The notes beneath the pieces were generated by a model. That model did not search any database. It saw nothing but the letters and a program-made list of their open reading frames with translations, and was not told where the DNA came from. The translations under genes were made by a program, and so were the position numbers. Shown here in pieces: positions 27,190 through 35,332 of a stretch of DNA of 43,008 nt (positions are counted from its first letter, which is position 1; each line of letters starts with the position of its first letter). This DNA is from Clostridia bacterium. Its GTDB lineage: Bacteria; Bacillota_A; Clostridia; TANB77; CAG-508. Location: NCBI GenBank assembly GCA_017475185.1, contig JAFVGB010000025.1, forward strand, positions 1-43,008, given 5' to 3'.

Positions 27190-28698
27190 ATGGCACAAAT
27201 ATTATCAGATATTTCAAGAACATTTAATGAATTTTTGTTATTACCAAATTTAACAGATGAAAGATGTATTCCAAGTAATGTAAGTTTAAAAACACCACTT
27301 GTAAAATTTAAAAAAGGAGAAGAACCAAAATATTATGAGAACATTCCGTTCGTATCAGCTATAATGCAAGCCGTTTCAGGAGAAAAAATGGCTATTGCTT
27401 TGGCGCGCGAAGGTGGATGTTCTTTTATTTATGGTTCTCAATCAATAGAATCACAAGCAGAAATGGTTAGAAGAGTAAAAAAACACAAAGCTGGATTTAT
27501 TGATAGTGATTCAAATGTAAAAAGTGGAACACCACTAAAAGAAGTAATTGAATTAGTAGAAAGAACAGGTCATTCAACAGTTATTATTACTGAAGATGGT
27601 ACAAGCAATGGAAAGTTTATAGGGTTAGTAACTGATAAAGATTATCGTATTACAAGAGCAAATATGGATGATCCAATTGATATGTATATGACACCAAAAG
27701 AGAAAATTGTATGTGCTCAAAAAGGAATAGGATTGGCAGAAGCAAATGATATTATTTGGGAAAATAAAATAAGTTGCTTACCAATATTAGATGAAGAAGG
27801 AAATCTTGAACATTTAGTATTTAGAAAAGATTATGAAGAAAGAAAAAATAATCCAAATTCTTTATTAGATGAAAATAAAAGATATATAGTTGGTGCAGGT
27901 ATTAATACAAGAGATTATGCAGAAAGAATCCCAGCATTAGTTGATGCAGGTGTTGACCTAATTTGTATGGATTCATCAGATGGATATTCAGTATGGCAAA
28001 AGAACACAATTGACTGGGTAAGAGAACACTATGGTGATGATGTAAAAATTGGAGCTGGAAATGTTGTAGATAAAGAAGGATTTTATTATCTAGCTGAAGC
28101 TGGAGCAGATTTCATTAAAGTTGGTGTTGGTGGAGGTTCAATTTGTATTACTCGTGAAACAAAAGGAATTGGACGTGGACAAGCTAGTGCTTTAATGGAT
28201 GTTGTTGAAGCAAGAAATGAATATTTTGAAAGAACAGGTATATATATTCCAATTTGTTCTGATGGTGGAATTGTACATGATTATCACATTACATTATCAT
28301 TAGCAATGGGAGCAGATTTTGTAATGATGGGAAGATATTTTGCTAGATTTGATGAAAGTCCAACAAGAAAAGTAAAAGTTGGCGGAAACTTTGTTAAAGA
28401 ATATTGGGGAGAAGGATCAAACCGTGCAAGAAATTGGCAAAGATATGATTTAGGTGAAGCTGGAAAGAATAAATTAAGCTTTGAAGAAGGAGTTGATTCA
28501 TATATTCCATATGCAGGACCTTTAAAAGATAATTTGGCAGTTACTGTTGCAAAAATTAAATCAACAATGTGTAATTGTGGTTCAATTTCAATTCCAGAAT
28601 TCCATGAAAAAGCAAGATTAACTTTAGTTTCTAATATAAGTATTAAAGAGGGAAGTGCTCATGATGTAATGCTTAAAGAGGTTACTACTCAAGATTAA
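27190..28698 (+). CDS. guaB: IMP dehydrogenase
   Basis: Oxidises IMP to XMP with NAD+, the committed step to guanine nucleotides. The 502 residues form a TIM barrel with inserted CBS pair (about 95-220, including [12 protein letters not shown] and CLPILDEEG). The active-site loop [12 protein letters not shown] contains the catalytic cysteine (C319), preceded by the phosphate-binding MDSSDG and followed by [10 protein letters not shown] and [12 protein letters not shown]. The flap region ([13 protein letters not shown]) is present. This is the slightly longer GuaB variant with extra C-terminal residues. AAAGGAGG precedes the ATG. A single-gene unit; I see no guanine riboswitch. Confidence 0.95.
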   Translation: MAQILSDISRTFNEFLLLPNLTDERCIPSNVSLKTPLVKFKKGEEPKYYENIPFVSAIMQAVSGEKMAIALAREGGCSFIYGSQSIESQAEMVRRVKKHKAGFIDSDSNVKSGTPLKEVIELVERTGHSTVIITEDGTSNGKFIGLVTDKDYRITRANMDDPIDMYMTPKEKIVCAQKGIGLAEANDIIWENKISCLPILDEEGNLEHLVFRKDYEERKNNPNSLLDENKRYIVGAGINTRDYAERIPALVDAGVDLICMDSSDGYSVWQKNTIDWVREHYGDDVKIGAGNVVDKEGFYYLAEAGADFIKVGVGGGSICITRETKGIGRGQASALMDVVEARNEYFERTGIYIPICSDGGIVHDYHITLSLAMGADFVMMGRYFARFDESPTRKVKVGGNFVKEYWGEGSNRARNWQRYDLGEAGKNKLSFEEGVDSYIPYAGPLKDNLAVTVAKIKSTMCNCGSISIPEFHEKARLTLVSNISIKEGSAHDVMLKEVTTQD

Positions 28699-28731
28699 TT
28701 TTTTATTGTTTCAAAAAAATTCAAAAAACTA

Positions 28732-28760
28732 TTGCATATTTTTATTAATTAATATAGAAT
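28732..28760 (+). promoter_or_regulatory. Promoter of the uracil permease leader
   Basis: TTGCAT (28732-28737), 17-bp spacer, TAGAAT (28755-28760). Confidence 0.6.
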
Positions 28761-28778
28761 GAATTTTGGGTGTAGGAT

Positions 28779-28918
28779 ATGAAAAGAAAAATAAGTAAAA
28801 TTAAACTAAATATTAGTTTAAAAGGGGCATTCGAAATGTTCCTAGTTACTATTTATTCTAATTCTATTTTATATTTGCCAATAAGATAACACTAAGATAT
28901 TTAGTGTTATCTTTTTTT
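28779..28918 (+). promoter_or_regulatory. Leader peptide and attenuator, pyrBI-like
   Basis: A 36-codon frame (ATG 28779 to TAA 28887-28889) ends inside a perfect 11-bp terminator stem, GATAACACTAA (28885-28895) with TTAGTGTTATC (28901-28911), followed by T7. The last third of the leader is very U-rich in RNA (28851-28879). This is the geometry of UTP-sensed attenuation as in enterobacterial pyrBI: slow transcription at low UTP lets the ribosome catch up and block the terminator. The leader's own ribosome site is weak (TAGGAT). Function is inferred from layout and from the uracil-salvage gene downstream. Confidence 0.55.
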
Positions 28919-28937
28919 ATTAAAAAGGAGGAAAAAT

Positions 28938-31070
28938 ATGGAACAGAAAAAGATGATTTTAGACGTTAATGAAAGACCACCAATTGTAAAATGGGTTGTG
29001 CTAGCTTTTCAGCACATATTCGCTATGTTTGGAGCGACAGTATTAGTACCATTATTAGTTAATGCATCAGCAGGAGCAGAAGTATTATCAACAGGAGTTG
29101 CTTTAATTTCTTCAGGAATAGGAACTTTAATTTATATTTTATGTACTAGAGGAAAGTCACCAGTTTATTTAGGAAGCTCATTCGCTTTTATTTCACCGCT
29201 TATTGCAGCATATGCATTAGGAGGAATTAGCGGAGCTATGACAGGAATAATGATGGTTGGGTTAATTTATATTATTGTTGCAACTATAATACACTTTACA
29301 GGAAAAAAATGGATAAATAAATTATTACCACCAGTTGTAATTGGACCAATGATAATGGTTATAGGGTTGAGCTTAGCATCAAGTGCAGTATCAAATATAG
29401 GATTATCATCAAATGAAATAGATTGGAAAATTGTAGGTGTAGCTGGTTTTACTTTTTTAGTAACAGCACTATGTGCAGTAAGAGGAAAAGGTTTTTTAAA
29501 AGTAATTCCATTTTTAGTTGGAATTGCATCAGGTTATATTTTATCAATTTGTTTAGGAATGGTTGATTTTACAGCAATAAAAGAAGCATCATTCTTTGGA
29601 TTACCAAATTTTTCAATACCATTCTTAAATTACAATCCAAATTTATTAATAGGAATTACAATGGCACCAATTGCATTAGTTACAATGGCTGAACATATAG
29701 GAGATCATAAAGCATTAAGTTCAATTATAGGGAAAGATTTAATAGAAAATCCAGGTTTAGACAAAACTCTTTTAGGTGATGGAGTTGCAACATTTGTAGC
29801 AGGTGCTTTAGGAGGACCTGCAAATACAACATATGGAGAAAACACTGCAGTTGTGGGAATGAGCAAAGTAGCATCAGTATGGGTAACTGGATTAGCAGCA
29901 ATAATTGCAATTATATTAGGCTTTTTAGGAAAGTTTACAGCAATAATCTCATCAATTCCATGGGCAGTTTTAGGTGGAGTAACAGTTCTGTTATATGGAT
30001 TTATTTCTGTAAATGGTTTAAAAGTTTTAATAGAAAATCAAACAGATTTTGGAAAAACTAAAAATGTTGTTGTTGCATCTGCTATGTTAGTTCTAGGATT
30101 AGGAGGAGCAGCAATTTCATTTGTTAGCGGTAATTTCACAATTTCTGTTTCTGGAATGAGTTTAGCAGCAGTGGTAGGTATTGTTTTAAACTTACTATTA
30201 CCAAATGAGAAAGATGAAGGTTTAAATAATGAAAATGAAAAAAATAAATGCAACTGTATTGAATGTAAAAGCTGTGAAAATGACGAAGGTAAAGTTGTAA
30301 GTGCTGATAAAATAAAACAAGAAATAAATGAAATTTTAAATGGTGATAGTGAAAATAATGAAGCAGACAACATTTCAAAAGATGAAAATGCAAATAATGC
30401 TTCAAATGAAATAAAGGAAAATAATGAAAAGGAAGGAAAAAAGATGAATGTTGTAGAATTAAAGCATCCTCTAGTTGAACATAAATTGGCAATTTTAAGA
30501 GATAAGAAAACTGGAACAAAGGAATTTAGAGAAATAATATCAGAATTAGCAAGTATGTTATGTTATGAAGCAATGAAAAGTGCAGAAACATATGAAGAAG
30601 AAATTGAAACTCCAATACAAAAAACAATTGCACATAAAATTGATGAGAATAATTATGTATTTTTACCAATTCTAAGAGCCGGAACAGGAATGTTAGATGG
30701 AATTATAAATATGATGCCTAATGCAAAAATAGGTCATATTGGAATGTATAGAGATGAAGAAACATTTAAACCAAATAGATATTTCTTTAAAGTACCTAAA
30801 AATATTGAAAGCAAAGAAGTAATTGTTCTTGACCCAATGGTAGCAACAGGAGGTTCTATTATTGATACTGTAGAACAGTTAAAATTAGAAGGTGTGAAAA
30901 AGATAAAAGTTTTAGCCATAATAGTTGCACCAGAAGGAATAAAGGCAATTGAAGAAAAATATCCAGAAGTGGAAATTTATTGTACAAAAATTGATGAAAG
31001 ATTAAATGAAAGAGCGTATATTGTTCCGGGTCTTGGTGACGCAGGAGATAGGATTTTTGGAACTAAATAA
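28938..31070 (+). CDS. Uracil permease fused to uracil phosphoribosyltransferase
   Basis: A single 710-residue frame joins two pyrimidine-salvage proteins. Residues 1-430 are an NCS2/UraA permease with about 14 hydrophobic segments and the family signatures PVYLGSSFAFI, the substrate-site TMAEHIGDH, and GGPANTTYGENTAV. Residues about 433-502 form a hydrophilic linker with a tight cysteine group (CNCIECKSC) and an Asn/Glu/Asp-rich run. Residues 503-710 are a full-length Upp: VELKHPLVEHKLAILRD, LRAGTGM, the PRPP site VLDPMVATGGS, and the C-terminal PGLGDAGDR. The fusion would convert imported uracil to UMP at the membrane. An internal GGAAGG before the ATG at 30444 (codon 503) could also produce free Upp. 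GGAGG precedes the start; an attenuator lies upstream. Confidence 0.92.
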   Translation: MEQKKMILDVNERPPIVKWVVLAFQHIFAMFGATVLVPLLVNASAGAEVLSTGVALISSGIGTLIYILCTRGKSPVYLGSSFAFISPLIAAYALGGISGAMTGIMMVGLIYIIVATIIHFTGKKWINKLLPPVVIGPMIMVIGLSLASSAVSNIGLSSNEIDWKIVGVAGFTFLVTALCAVRGKGFLKVIPFLVGIASGYILSICLGMVDFTAIKEASFFGLPNFSIPFLNYNPNLLIGITMAPIALVTMAEHIGDHKALSSIIGKDLIENPGLDKTLLGDGVATFVAGALGGPANTTYGENTAVVGMSKVASVWVTGLAAIIAIILGFLGKFTAIISSIPWAVLGGVTVLLYGFISVNGLKVLIENQTDFGKTKNVVVASAMLVLGLGGAAISFVSGNFTISVSGMSLAAVVGIVLNLLLPNEKDEGLNNENEKNKCNCIECKSCENDEGKVVSADKIKQEINEILNGDSENNEADNISKDENANNASNEIKENNEKEGKKMNVVELKHPLVEHKLAILRDKKTGTKEFREIISELASMLCYEAMKSAETYEEEIETPIQKTIAHKIDENNYVFLPILRAGTGMLDGIINMMPNAKIGHIGMYRDEETFKPNRYFFKVPKNIESKEVIVLDPMVATGGSIIDTVEQLKLEGVKKIKVLAIIVAPEGIKAIEEKYPEVEIYCTKIDERLNERAYIVPGLGDAGDRIFGTK

Positions 31071-31077
31071 AAAAATA

Positions 31078-31106
31078 TTGACAAAATGAAGAATAATTGT
31101 TAAAAT
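31078..31106 (+). promoter_or_regulatory. argS T-box promoter
   Basis: TTGACA (31078-31083), 17-bp spacer, TAAAAT (31101-31106), starting 8 bp after the permease fusion stop. Confidence 0.85.
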
Positions 31107-31111
31107 GATAG

Positions 31112-31400
31112 ACATAATAACATAAACTGACGATACAAGAGAGTAGTATTATTTGAAACTAAAGCGAGTTGGGAGTGGTGTGAGCCAATAGTAAGATGAT
31201 AATATGAAAAGAACTTGTTAGGGACTGTCGGAAATCTTTTGGAAAGTATGATGGTACGTATACTCGACGTTATAGAGATAAAGTGATTTTTGAATATTTA
31301 TTAATGATTTAAAATTAGTATATATAAAAAATAACTAAAGTGGTACCGTGCTAAAAATGCACCTTTAGGCAATAGAATTTTAATTCTATTGCCTTTTTTG
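31112..31400 (+). promoter_or_regulatory. T-box riboswitch upstream of argS
   Basis: The Stem I apex sequence AGCGAGTTGGGAGTGGTG with GAGCC is at 31162-31186, and the highly conserved T-box AAAGTGGTACCGTG is at 31337-31350. The terminator GGCAATAGAAT/ATTCTATTGCC (31368-31393) is followed by T6. Uncharged tRNA bound at Stem I and the T-box would favour the antiterminator. An AGA triplet in the 3' side of Stem I (near 31209) would suit an arginine specifier, but I have not proved the fold. Confidence 0.92.
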
Positions 31401-31406
31401 AGCTTT

Positions 31407-31438
31407 TGAAACAAAACAAGACCGTCCCAAAACGTTTC
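31407..31438. repeat. Single-arm copy of the dispersed GGGACGGTC repeat
   Basis: The inverse-orientation core AAGACCGTCCCAAAACGTTT lies between the T-box terminator and the argS ribosome site. It nearly matches 13136-13167. Confidence 0.65.
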
Positions 31439-31459
31439 AAAAATAAAGGAGGTAAAAAT

Positions 31460-33181
31460 ATGTTAGATTTTAAGAAGGAAATTGCAGATAATATTGCAAA
31501 TATAGTTGATTTAAGTAATGAAGAACTTTATACATTTATAGAAGTTCCAAGCAATTCAGAAAATGGAGATTATGCATTCCCATGTTTTAAATTAGCTAAA
31601 GAATTAAGAAAATCTCCTATGGTAATTGCAGAAGAAATTAAAGAAAAAATTGTATTAGATAATGATATAATTGAAAAAGTTGAAGTTGTATCAGGTTATT
31701 TGAATTTTTTTGTAAATAAAAACAAATTAGCTGAAGAAATTATAGAGGAATTCTCAAATAATCAAGAATATGGTAAGTCAAAAATAGGTAATGGAAAAAA
31801 TATAGTAATTGATTATTCACATCCAAATATTGCTAAACCATTTCATATAGGACATCTTCGTTCAACGGTTATAGGTCAAGCGTTATATAATACATACGAA
31901 TATTTAGGCTATAATGTAAAAGGTTTAAATTATTTAGGTGATTATGGAACACAATTCGGAAAAATGATTGAGGGATATAAACTTTGGGGAGATGAATATG
32001 ATATCGAAAAAGATCCTATTAATCAGATGATGGAGATTTACGTTAGAATTAATAATTTATGTAAAGAAGATGAAACTGTACTAGAGAGATGTAGAGATAA
32101 TTTTAAAAAATTAGAAGATGGTGATCCATATTGTGTTGATTTATGGAAAAGATTTAGAGAGTTAAGTTTAAATGAATTCCATAAAATATATGACATTCTT
32201 GGTGGAAGATTTGATTCATGGGATGGTGAAGCTTTTATAGCTCCTAAAGTTCCTGAGATTATGGAATTATTGCAAAAATCTGGAAAACTTACATTATCAG
32301 AGGGTGCAAAGATAATTGATTTAGAAGAAAAAGGAATGCCACCTTGTATGATTGAAAAATCTAATGGTTCATCAACATATGCTGCACGTGATTTGGCTGC
32401 AATTTTATATAGAGCACGAACATATGATTTTGATAAAGCTTTATATATTACATCATATGAGCAAAATTTACATTTTAAACAAGTATTTGAAACTGCAAAA
32501 TTAATTGGTTTAGACGAAAAATATACAAATGGTTTAGAACATGTGTCTTTCGGAATGGTATTATTGCCAACAGGAAAAATGTCAACAAGAGAAGGAACAG
32601 TGGTAAAATTAGAAGACTTGTTAAAAGAATCAATAGAAAGAGCTCAAACAATAATAGAGGAAAAAAATCCGGAGCTAGATAATAAGCAAGACATAGCTAA
32701 AAAAGTAGGAATAGGTGCAGTAATATTCAATGATTTATCAAATAATCGTATAAAAGATGAAGTTTTTGATTGGAATACAATCTTAAATTTCCAAGGTGAA
32801 ACTGGACCATATATTCAATACACATATGTACGTACAAAAAGTATTATCGAAAAAGCTGGATATAGTATTCAGGATGTAAAAAATCTATTAAATAGTATTT
32901 CAACAGAATATTTAGTAGATTCAAATTCACAAAGTATATTAAAATTACTTTATAATTTTGAAGATATATTAAAACAAGTTACAGATAAAAATGAACCTTC
33001 AATTTTGTCTAGATATTTAATTGATTTAGCTAAAGCATATAGTGCATTCTATAATTCAAACAAAGTTATTATTGATGATGAAGAAATAAAGAAAGCACGT
33101 ATTTTCTTAACATATGCAACAGGAGAAGTTTTAAAAATAGGTGCTAATTTACTTGGAATAAAAATGCCAGATAAAATGTAA
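31460..33181 (+). CDS. argS: Arginyl-tRNA synthetase
   Basis: Charges tRNA-Arg with arginine. The 573-residue class I enzyme has the N-terminal additional domain (about 1-110). The HIGH-type motif lies in HPNIAKPFHIGHLRSTV (about 119-135). The QNLHFKQVFETAKLIG region lies near 336, and the catalytic loop position has GKMSTREG (about 373-380) in place of a full KMSKS, which is usual for many ArgRS. The C-terminal DALR anticodon-binding domain follows (about 460-573). AAAGGAGG precedes the ATG at 31460; an in-frame start at 31406 falls inside the repeat and the terminator tail and is rejected. Expression is governed by the T-box upstream. Confidence 0.95.
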   Translation: MLDFKKEIADNIANIVDLSNEELYTFIEVPSNSENGDYAFPCFKLAKELRKSPMVIAEEIKEKIVLDNDIIEKVEVVSGYLNFFVNKNKLAEEIIEEFSNNQEYGKSKIGNGKNIVIDYSHPNIAKPFHIGHLRSTVIGQALYNTYEYLGYNVKGLNYLGDYGTQFGKMIEGYKLWGDEYDIEKDPINQMMEIYVRINNLCKEDETVLERCRDNFKKLEDGDPYCVDLWKRFRELSLNEFHKIYDILGGRFDSWDGEAFIAPKVPEIMELLQKSGKLTLSEGAKIIDLEEKGMPPCMIEKSNGSSTYAARDLAAILYRARTYDFDKALYITSYEQNLHFKQVFETAKLIGLDEKYTNGLEHVSFGMVLLPTGKMSTREGTVVKLEDLLKESIERAQTIIEEKNPELDNKQDIAKKVGIGAVIFNDLSNNRIKDEVFDWNTILNFQGETGPYIQYTYVRTKSIIEKAGYSIQDVKNLLNSISTEYLVDSNSQSILKLLYNFEDILKQVTDKNEPSILSRYLIDLAKAYSAFYNSNKVIIDDEEIKKARIFLTYATGEVLKIGANLLGIKMPDKM

Positions 33182-33282
33182 TTGAATGTTTAATGAATAA
33201 TTTTAGTTAATCAGAATACACATTAATTGTATAAAATTAAAGTACAAGCGATGTACTTATATATAATGATGTGGAGGAACAG

Positions 33283-33933
33283 ATGAAAACAAAAGTAAAG
33301 TATAATTCCAAATATTTAATTGAAGTTAAAAAAATTCTTCTAAAACATTTTAACGAAAATTTGAAAGATTATTTAATATTATCAATTATTTTTATATTAG
33401 GTGTTATATCAGGTGTTATACTTATTAATAATTCAAATGAACAAAGTAAGTCTGAAATAAATGGATATATCAATTCATTTATAAGTACAATTAAAGAGAA
33501 AGAATTTGAAATTGATAAAGTTAAACTGATGAAAACTTCTATTTTTGAAAATATTAAAAATGTTATAACTATTTGGGTTGCTGGCACCACAATAATAGGT
33601 ATTCCTTTGATATTTGCAATAACCGCGTATAAAGGTTTTTGTATAGGATATACAATATCAGCAATAATATCAAGTTTAGGAGTAGGAAAGGGAATAGCGT
33701 TTTCACTTGCATCGCTTTTTTTACAAAATATTATCATAATACCTGTAATATTAATGTTAAATGTTAGTGCTTTAAAATTATATAAAACATTAGTAAAAGA
33801 TAGTAAAAACAAAAGTATTAAAAGTGAAATAATAAGACATACAATGTTATGTATAGTACTTATAATCCCATTAATTATTGCATCAATGATTGAGGCATAT
33901 CTGTCTAGTAGCCTGATATGTTTATATAATTAG
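33283..33933 (+). CDS. spoIIM: Stage II sporulation protein M
   Basis: A 216-residue polytopic membrane protein of the SpoIIM family. In Bacillus SpoIIM works with SpoIID and SpoIIP to remodel septal peptidoglycan and allow the mother cell to engulf the forespore. Visible features are a basic N-terminus (HFNENLKDYLILSIIFILGVISGV), five hydrophobic segments, and the family's central motif with I-P-L-I-F and Y-K-G-F-C-I-G-Y (about residues 107-128). The ATG at 33283 is chosen for GGAGGA (33273-33278) over an in-frame GTG at 33271. It confirms with ylbJ that the organism forms spores. Confidence 0.9.
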   Translation: MKTKVKYNSKYLIEVKKILLKHFNENLKDYLILSIIFILGVISGVILINNSNEQSKSEINGYINSFISTIKEKEFEIDKVKLMKTSIFENIKNVITIWVAGTTIIGIPLIFAITAYKGFCIGYTISAIISSLGVGKGIAFSLASLFLQNIIIIPVILMLNVSALKLYKTLVKDSKNKSIKSEIIRHTMLCIVLIIPLIIASMIEAYLSSSLICLYN

Positions 33934-34060
33934 AGAATTTATAACAAAAATATAAAAAATACTCTTTACTTTTTAATAAAAATTTGATATAACATATATA
34001 GTTTATGTAAATTGCATTAAGTTTACGAATAATATTTAATAGTAAGGGAGCTAAAGTGAA

Positions 34061-34942
34061 ATGGAAAAGCAAATAAAATTATTTTTGGGATTTCTTCAAA
34101 ATGACAAGAAATTATCAGATAATACACTTCAATCATATAATAGAGACATAACTCAATTTGAAAAATATGTTGAAGAAAATCAAATTAATTATACAAAAGT
34201 AGACGAAAAAATTGTTAAAAATTATTTAGAATATTTACAAGATATAGGAAAAAAGTCATCAACAGTATCAAGAAATTTAGCATCAATAAGATCTTTTTAC
34301 CAATATCTAGTTAGAACAAAAGTAGTTTTACAAGATCCTACAAACAATATACAAGCACCTAAAATCGAAAAAAGAGTGCCAAGTATTTTAACAGCAAAGG
34401 AAGTTGAATTACTTTTAGATCAACCACAAGATGTTGATTTAAAGGGAATTAGAGATAAAGCAATGCTAGAATTTGCGTATGCAACTGGAATGAGAGTTAC
34501 AGAAATTATTTCTTTAAATTTGGAAGATGTAAATTTTGAAGAAGCATATGTAAGTTGTAAAACAGGAACAAAACAAAGAAACATTCCTTTAGGAACAATG
34601 TCTTTGAAAGCTTTAAAAGAATATGTAGAAGAAGCAAGACCATATTTAATTAAAGATGAAAGTGTTACATCATTATTTGTTAATATAAATGGTAAAAGAT
34701 TAACAAGACAAGGATTCTGGAAAATAGTTAAATATTATAAAGAACAAGCACATATTACTAAAGACATTACACCACATGTGTTAAGACATTCTTTTGCAAC
34801 ACATTTATTACAAAATGGAGCAGATTTAAAAGCAATTCAATCAATGCTTGGACATTCAGATATTTCTTCAACTCAAGTATATATGCAATTCCAAGATGAA
34901 GGATTGAAGAATGTTTATAAAAATACACATCCTAGAGCATAG
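34061..34942 (+). CDS. xerD: Site-specific tyrosine recombinase XerD
   Basis: Resolves chromosome dimers at dif sites during cell division, together with XerC in most bacteria. The 293-residue protein has the N-terminal SAM-like core-binding domain (1-95: SDNTLQSYNRDITQFEKY) and the catalytic domain with all active residues: R145 (ATGMRVTEI), K171, H239 and R242 (PHVLRHSFATHLL), H265 (LGHSDISST) and the nucleophile Y274 (TQVYMQ). GGGAG precedes the ATG. It lies alone, with no adjacent integrase-borne element or attachment site seen, which fits the housekeeping role. Confidence 0.92.
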   Translation: MEKQIKLFLGFLQNDKKLSDNTLQSYNRDITQFEKYVEENQINYTKVDEKIVKNYLEYLQDIGKKSSTVSRNLASIRSFYQYLVRTKVVLQDPTNNIQAPKIEKRVPSILTAKEVELLLDQPQDVDLKGIRDKAMLEFAYATGMRVTEIISLNLEDVNFEEAYVSCKTGTKQRNIPLGTMSLKALKEYVEEARPYLIKDESVTSLFVNINGKRLTRQGFWKIVKYYKEQAHITKDITPHVLRHSFATHLLQNGADLKAIQSMLGHSDISSTQVYMQFQDEGLKNVYKNTHPRA

Positions 34943-35007
34943 TTTTATTACTAATATTATTTAGATTTCACGAAATATAAAATAGCTTTTTAAAATAAAA
35001 TATATAA

Positions 35008-35150
35008 TTTAAGAGGGAGTAGCTTATAAAATGCTAGTCAACAGTACGAATTTCTGGCTAGCAACCTTAAATTATGAGGAAGCAAGACTTTTAAAAATAT
35101 TTGAGTTTCAATTTTAAGAAATTTTAAGTATTTTTGAAAGTCTTTTTGTT
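35008..35150 (+). promoter_or_regulatory. yybP-ykoY manganese riboswitch with terminator
   Basis: The conserved blocks GGGAGTAGC (35015-35023), GTCAACAGTACG (35037-35048), GGCTAGCAACCTTA (35056-35069) and GAGGAAGCAAGACTTT (35076-35091) match the yybP-ykoY class, known to bind Mn2+. The expression platform is visible: AAGACTTTTAAAAATA (35085-35100) can either close the aptamer base or pair with TATTTTTGAAAGTCTT (about 35129-35144) as a terminator before a T tract. Mn2+ binding should therefore turn on the metal-pump gene. Confidence 0.88.
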
Positions 35151-35222
35151 TTTATTATTTTATTAAGAAGAATTATATAAATTAAATTACATTGACGAAA
35201 ATTTATTAAAGTGATAAATTAA

Positions 35223-35275
35223 AGGAGGTAAAAATGTGATAATTAAATTCATAAGTATAAAGATGTTGAATTAAC
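35223..35275 (+). other. Strong ribosome site with start-stop codon and short frame
   Basis: AAAGGAGG (35223-35230) is followed by ATGTGA: a start codon directly joined to a stop, or a GTG beginning a 12-codon frame ending at about 35274. It lies between the Mn riboswitch and the ATPase gene, which has its own AAGGAGGAG. The purpose is unknown; it may stage ribosomes or be a decayed small gene. Confidence 0.4.
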
Positions 35276-35332
35276 TATTAATTTTTAAGAGATATGAAAA
35301 AGAAAAATGAAATTTAAGGAGGAGAATGACTT

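Noticed and set aside
31406..31459. Longer N-terminus for ArgRS starting at 31406
   Set aside because: It would be encoded by the dispersed repeat, and the strong ribosome site AAAGGAGG lies downstream of it.
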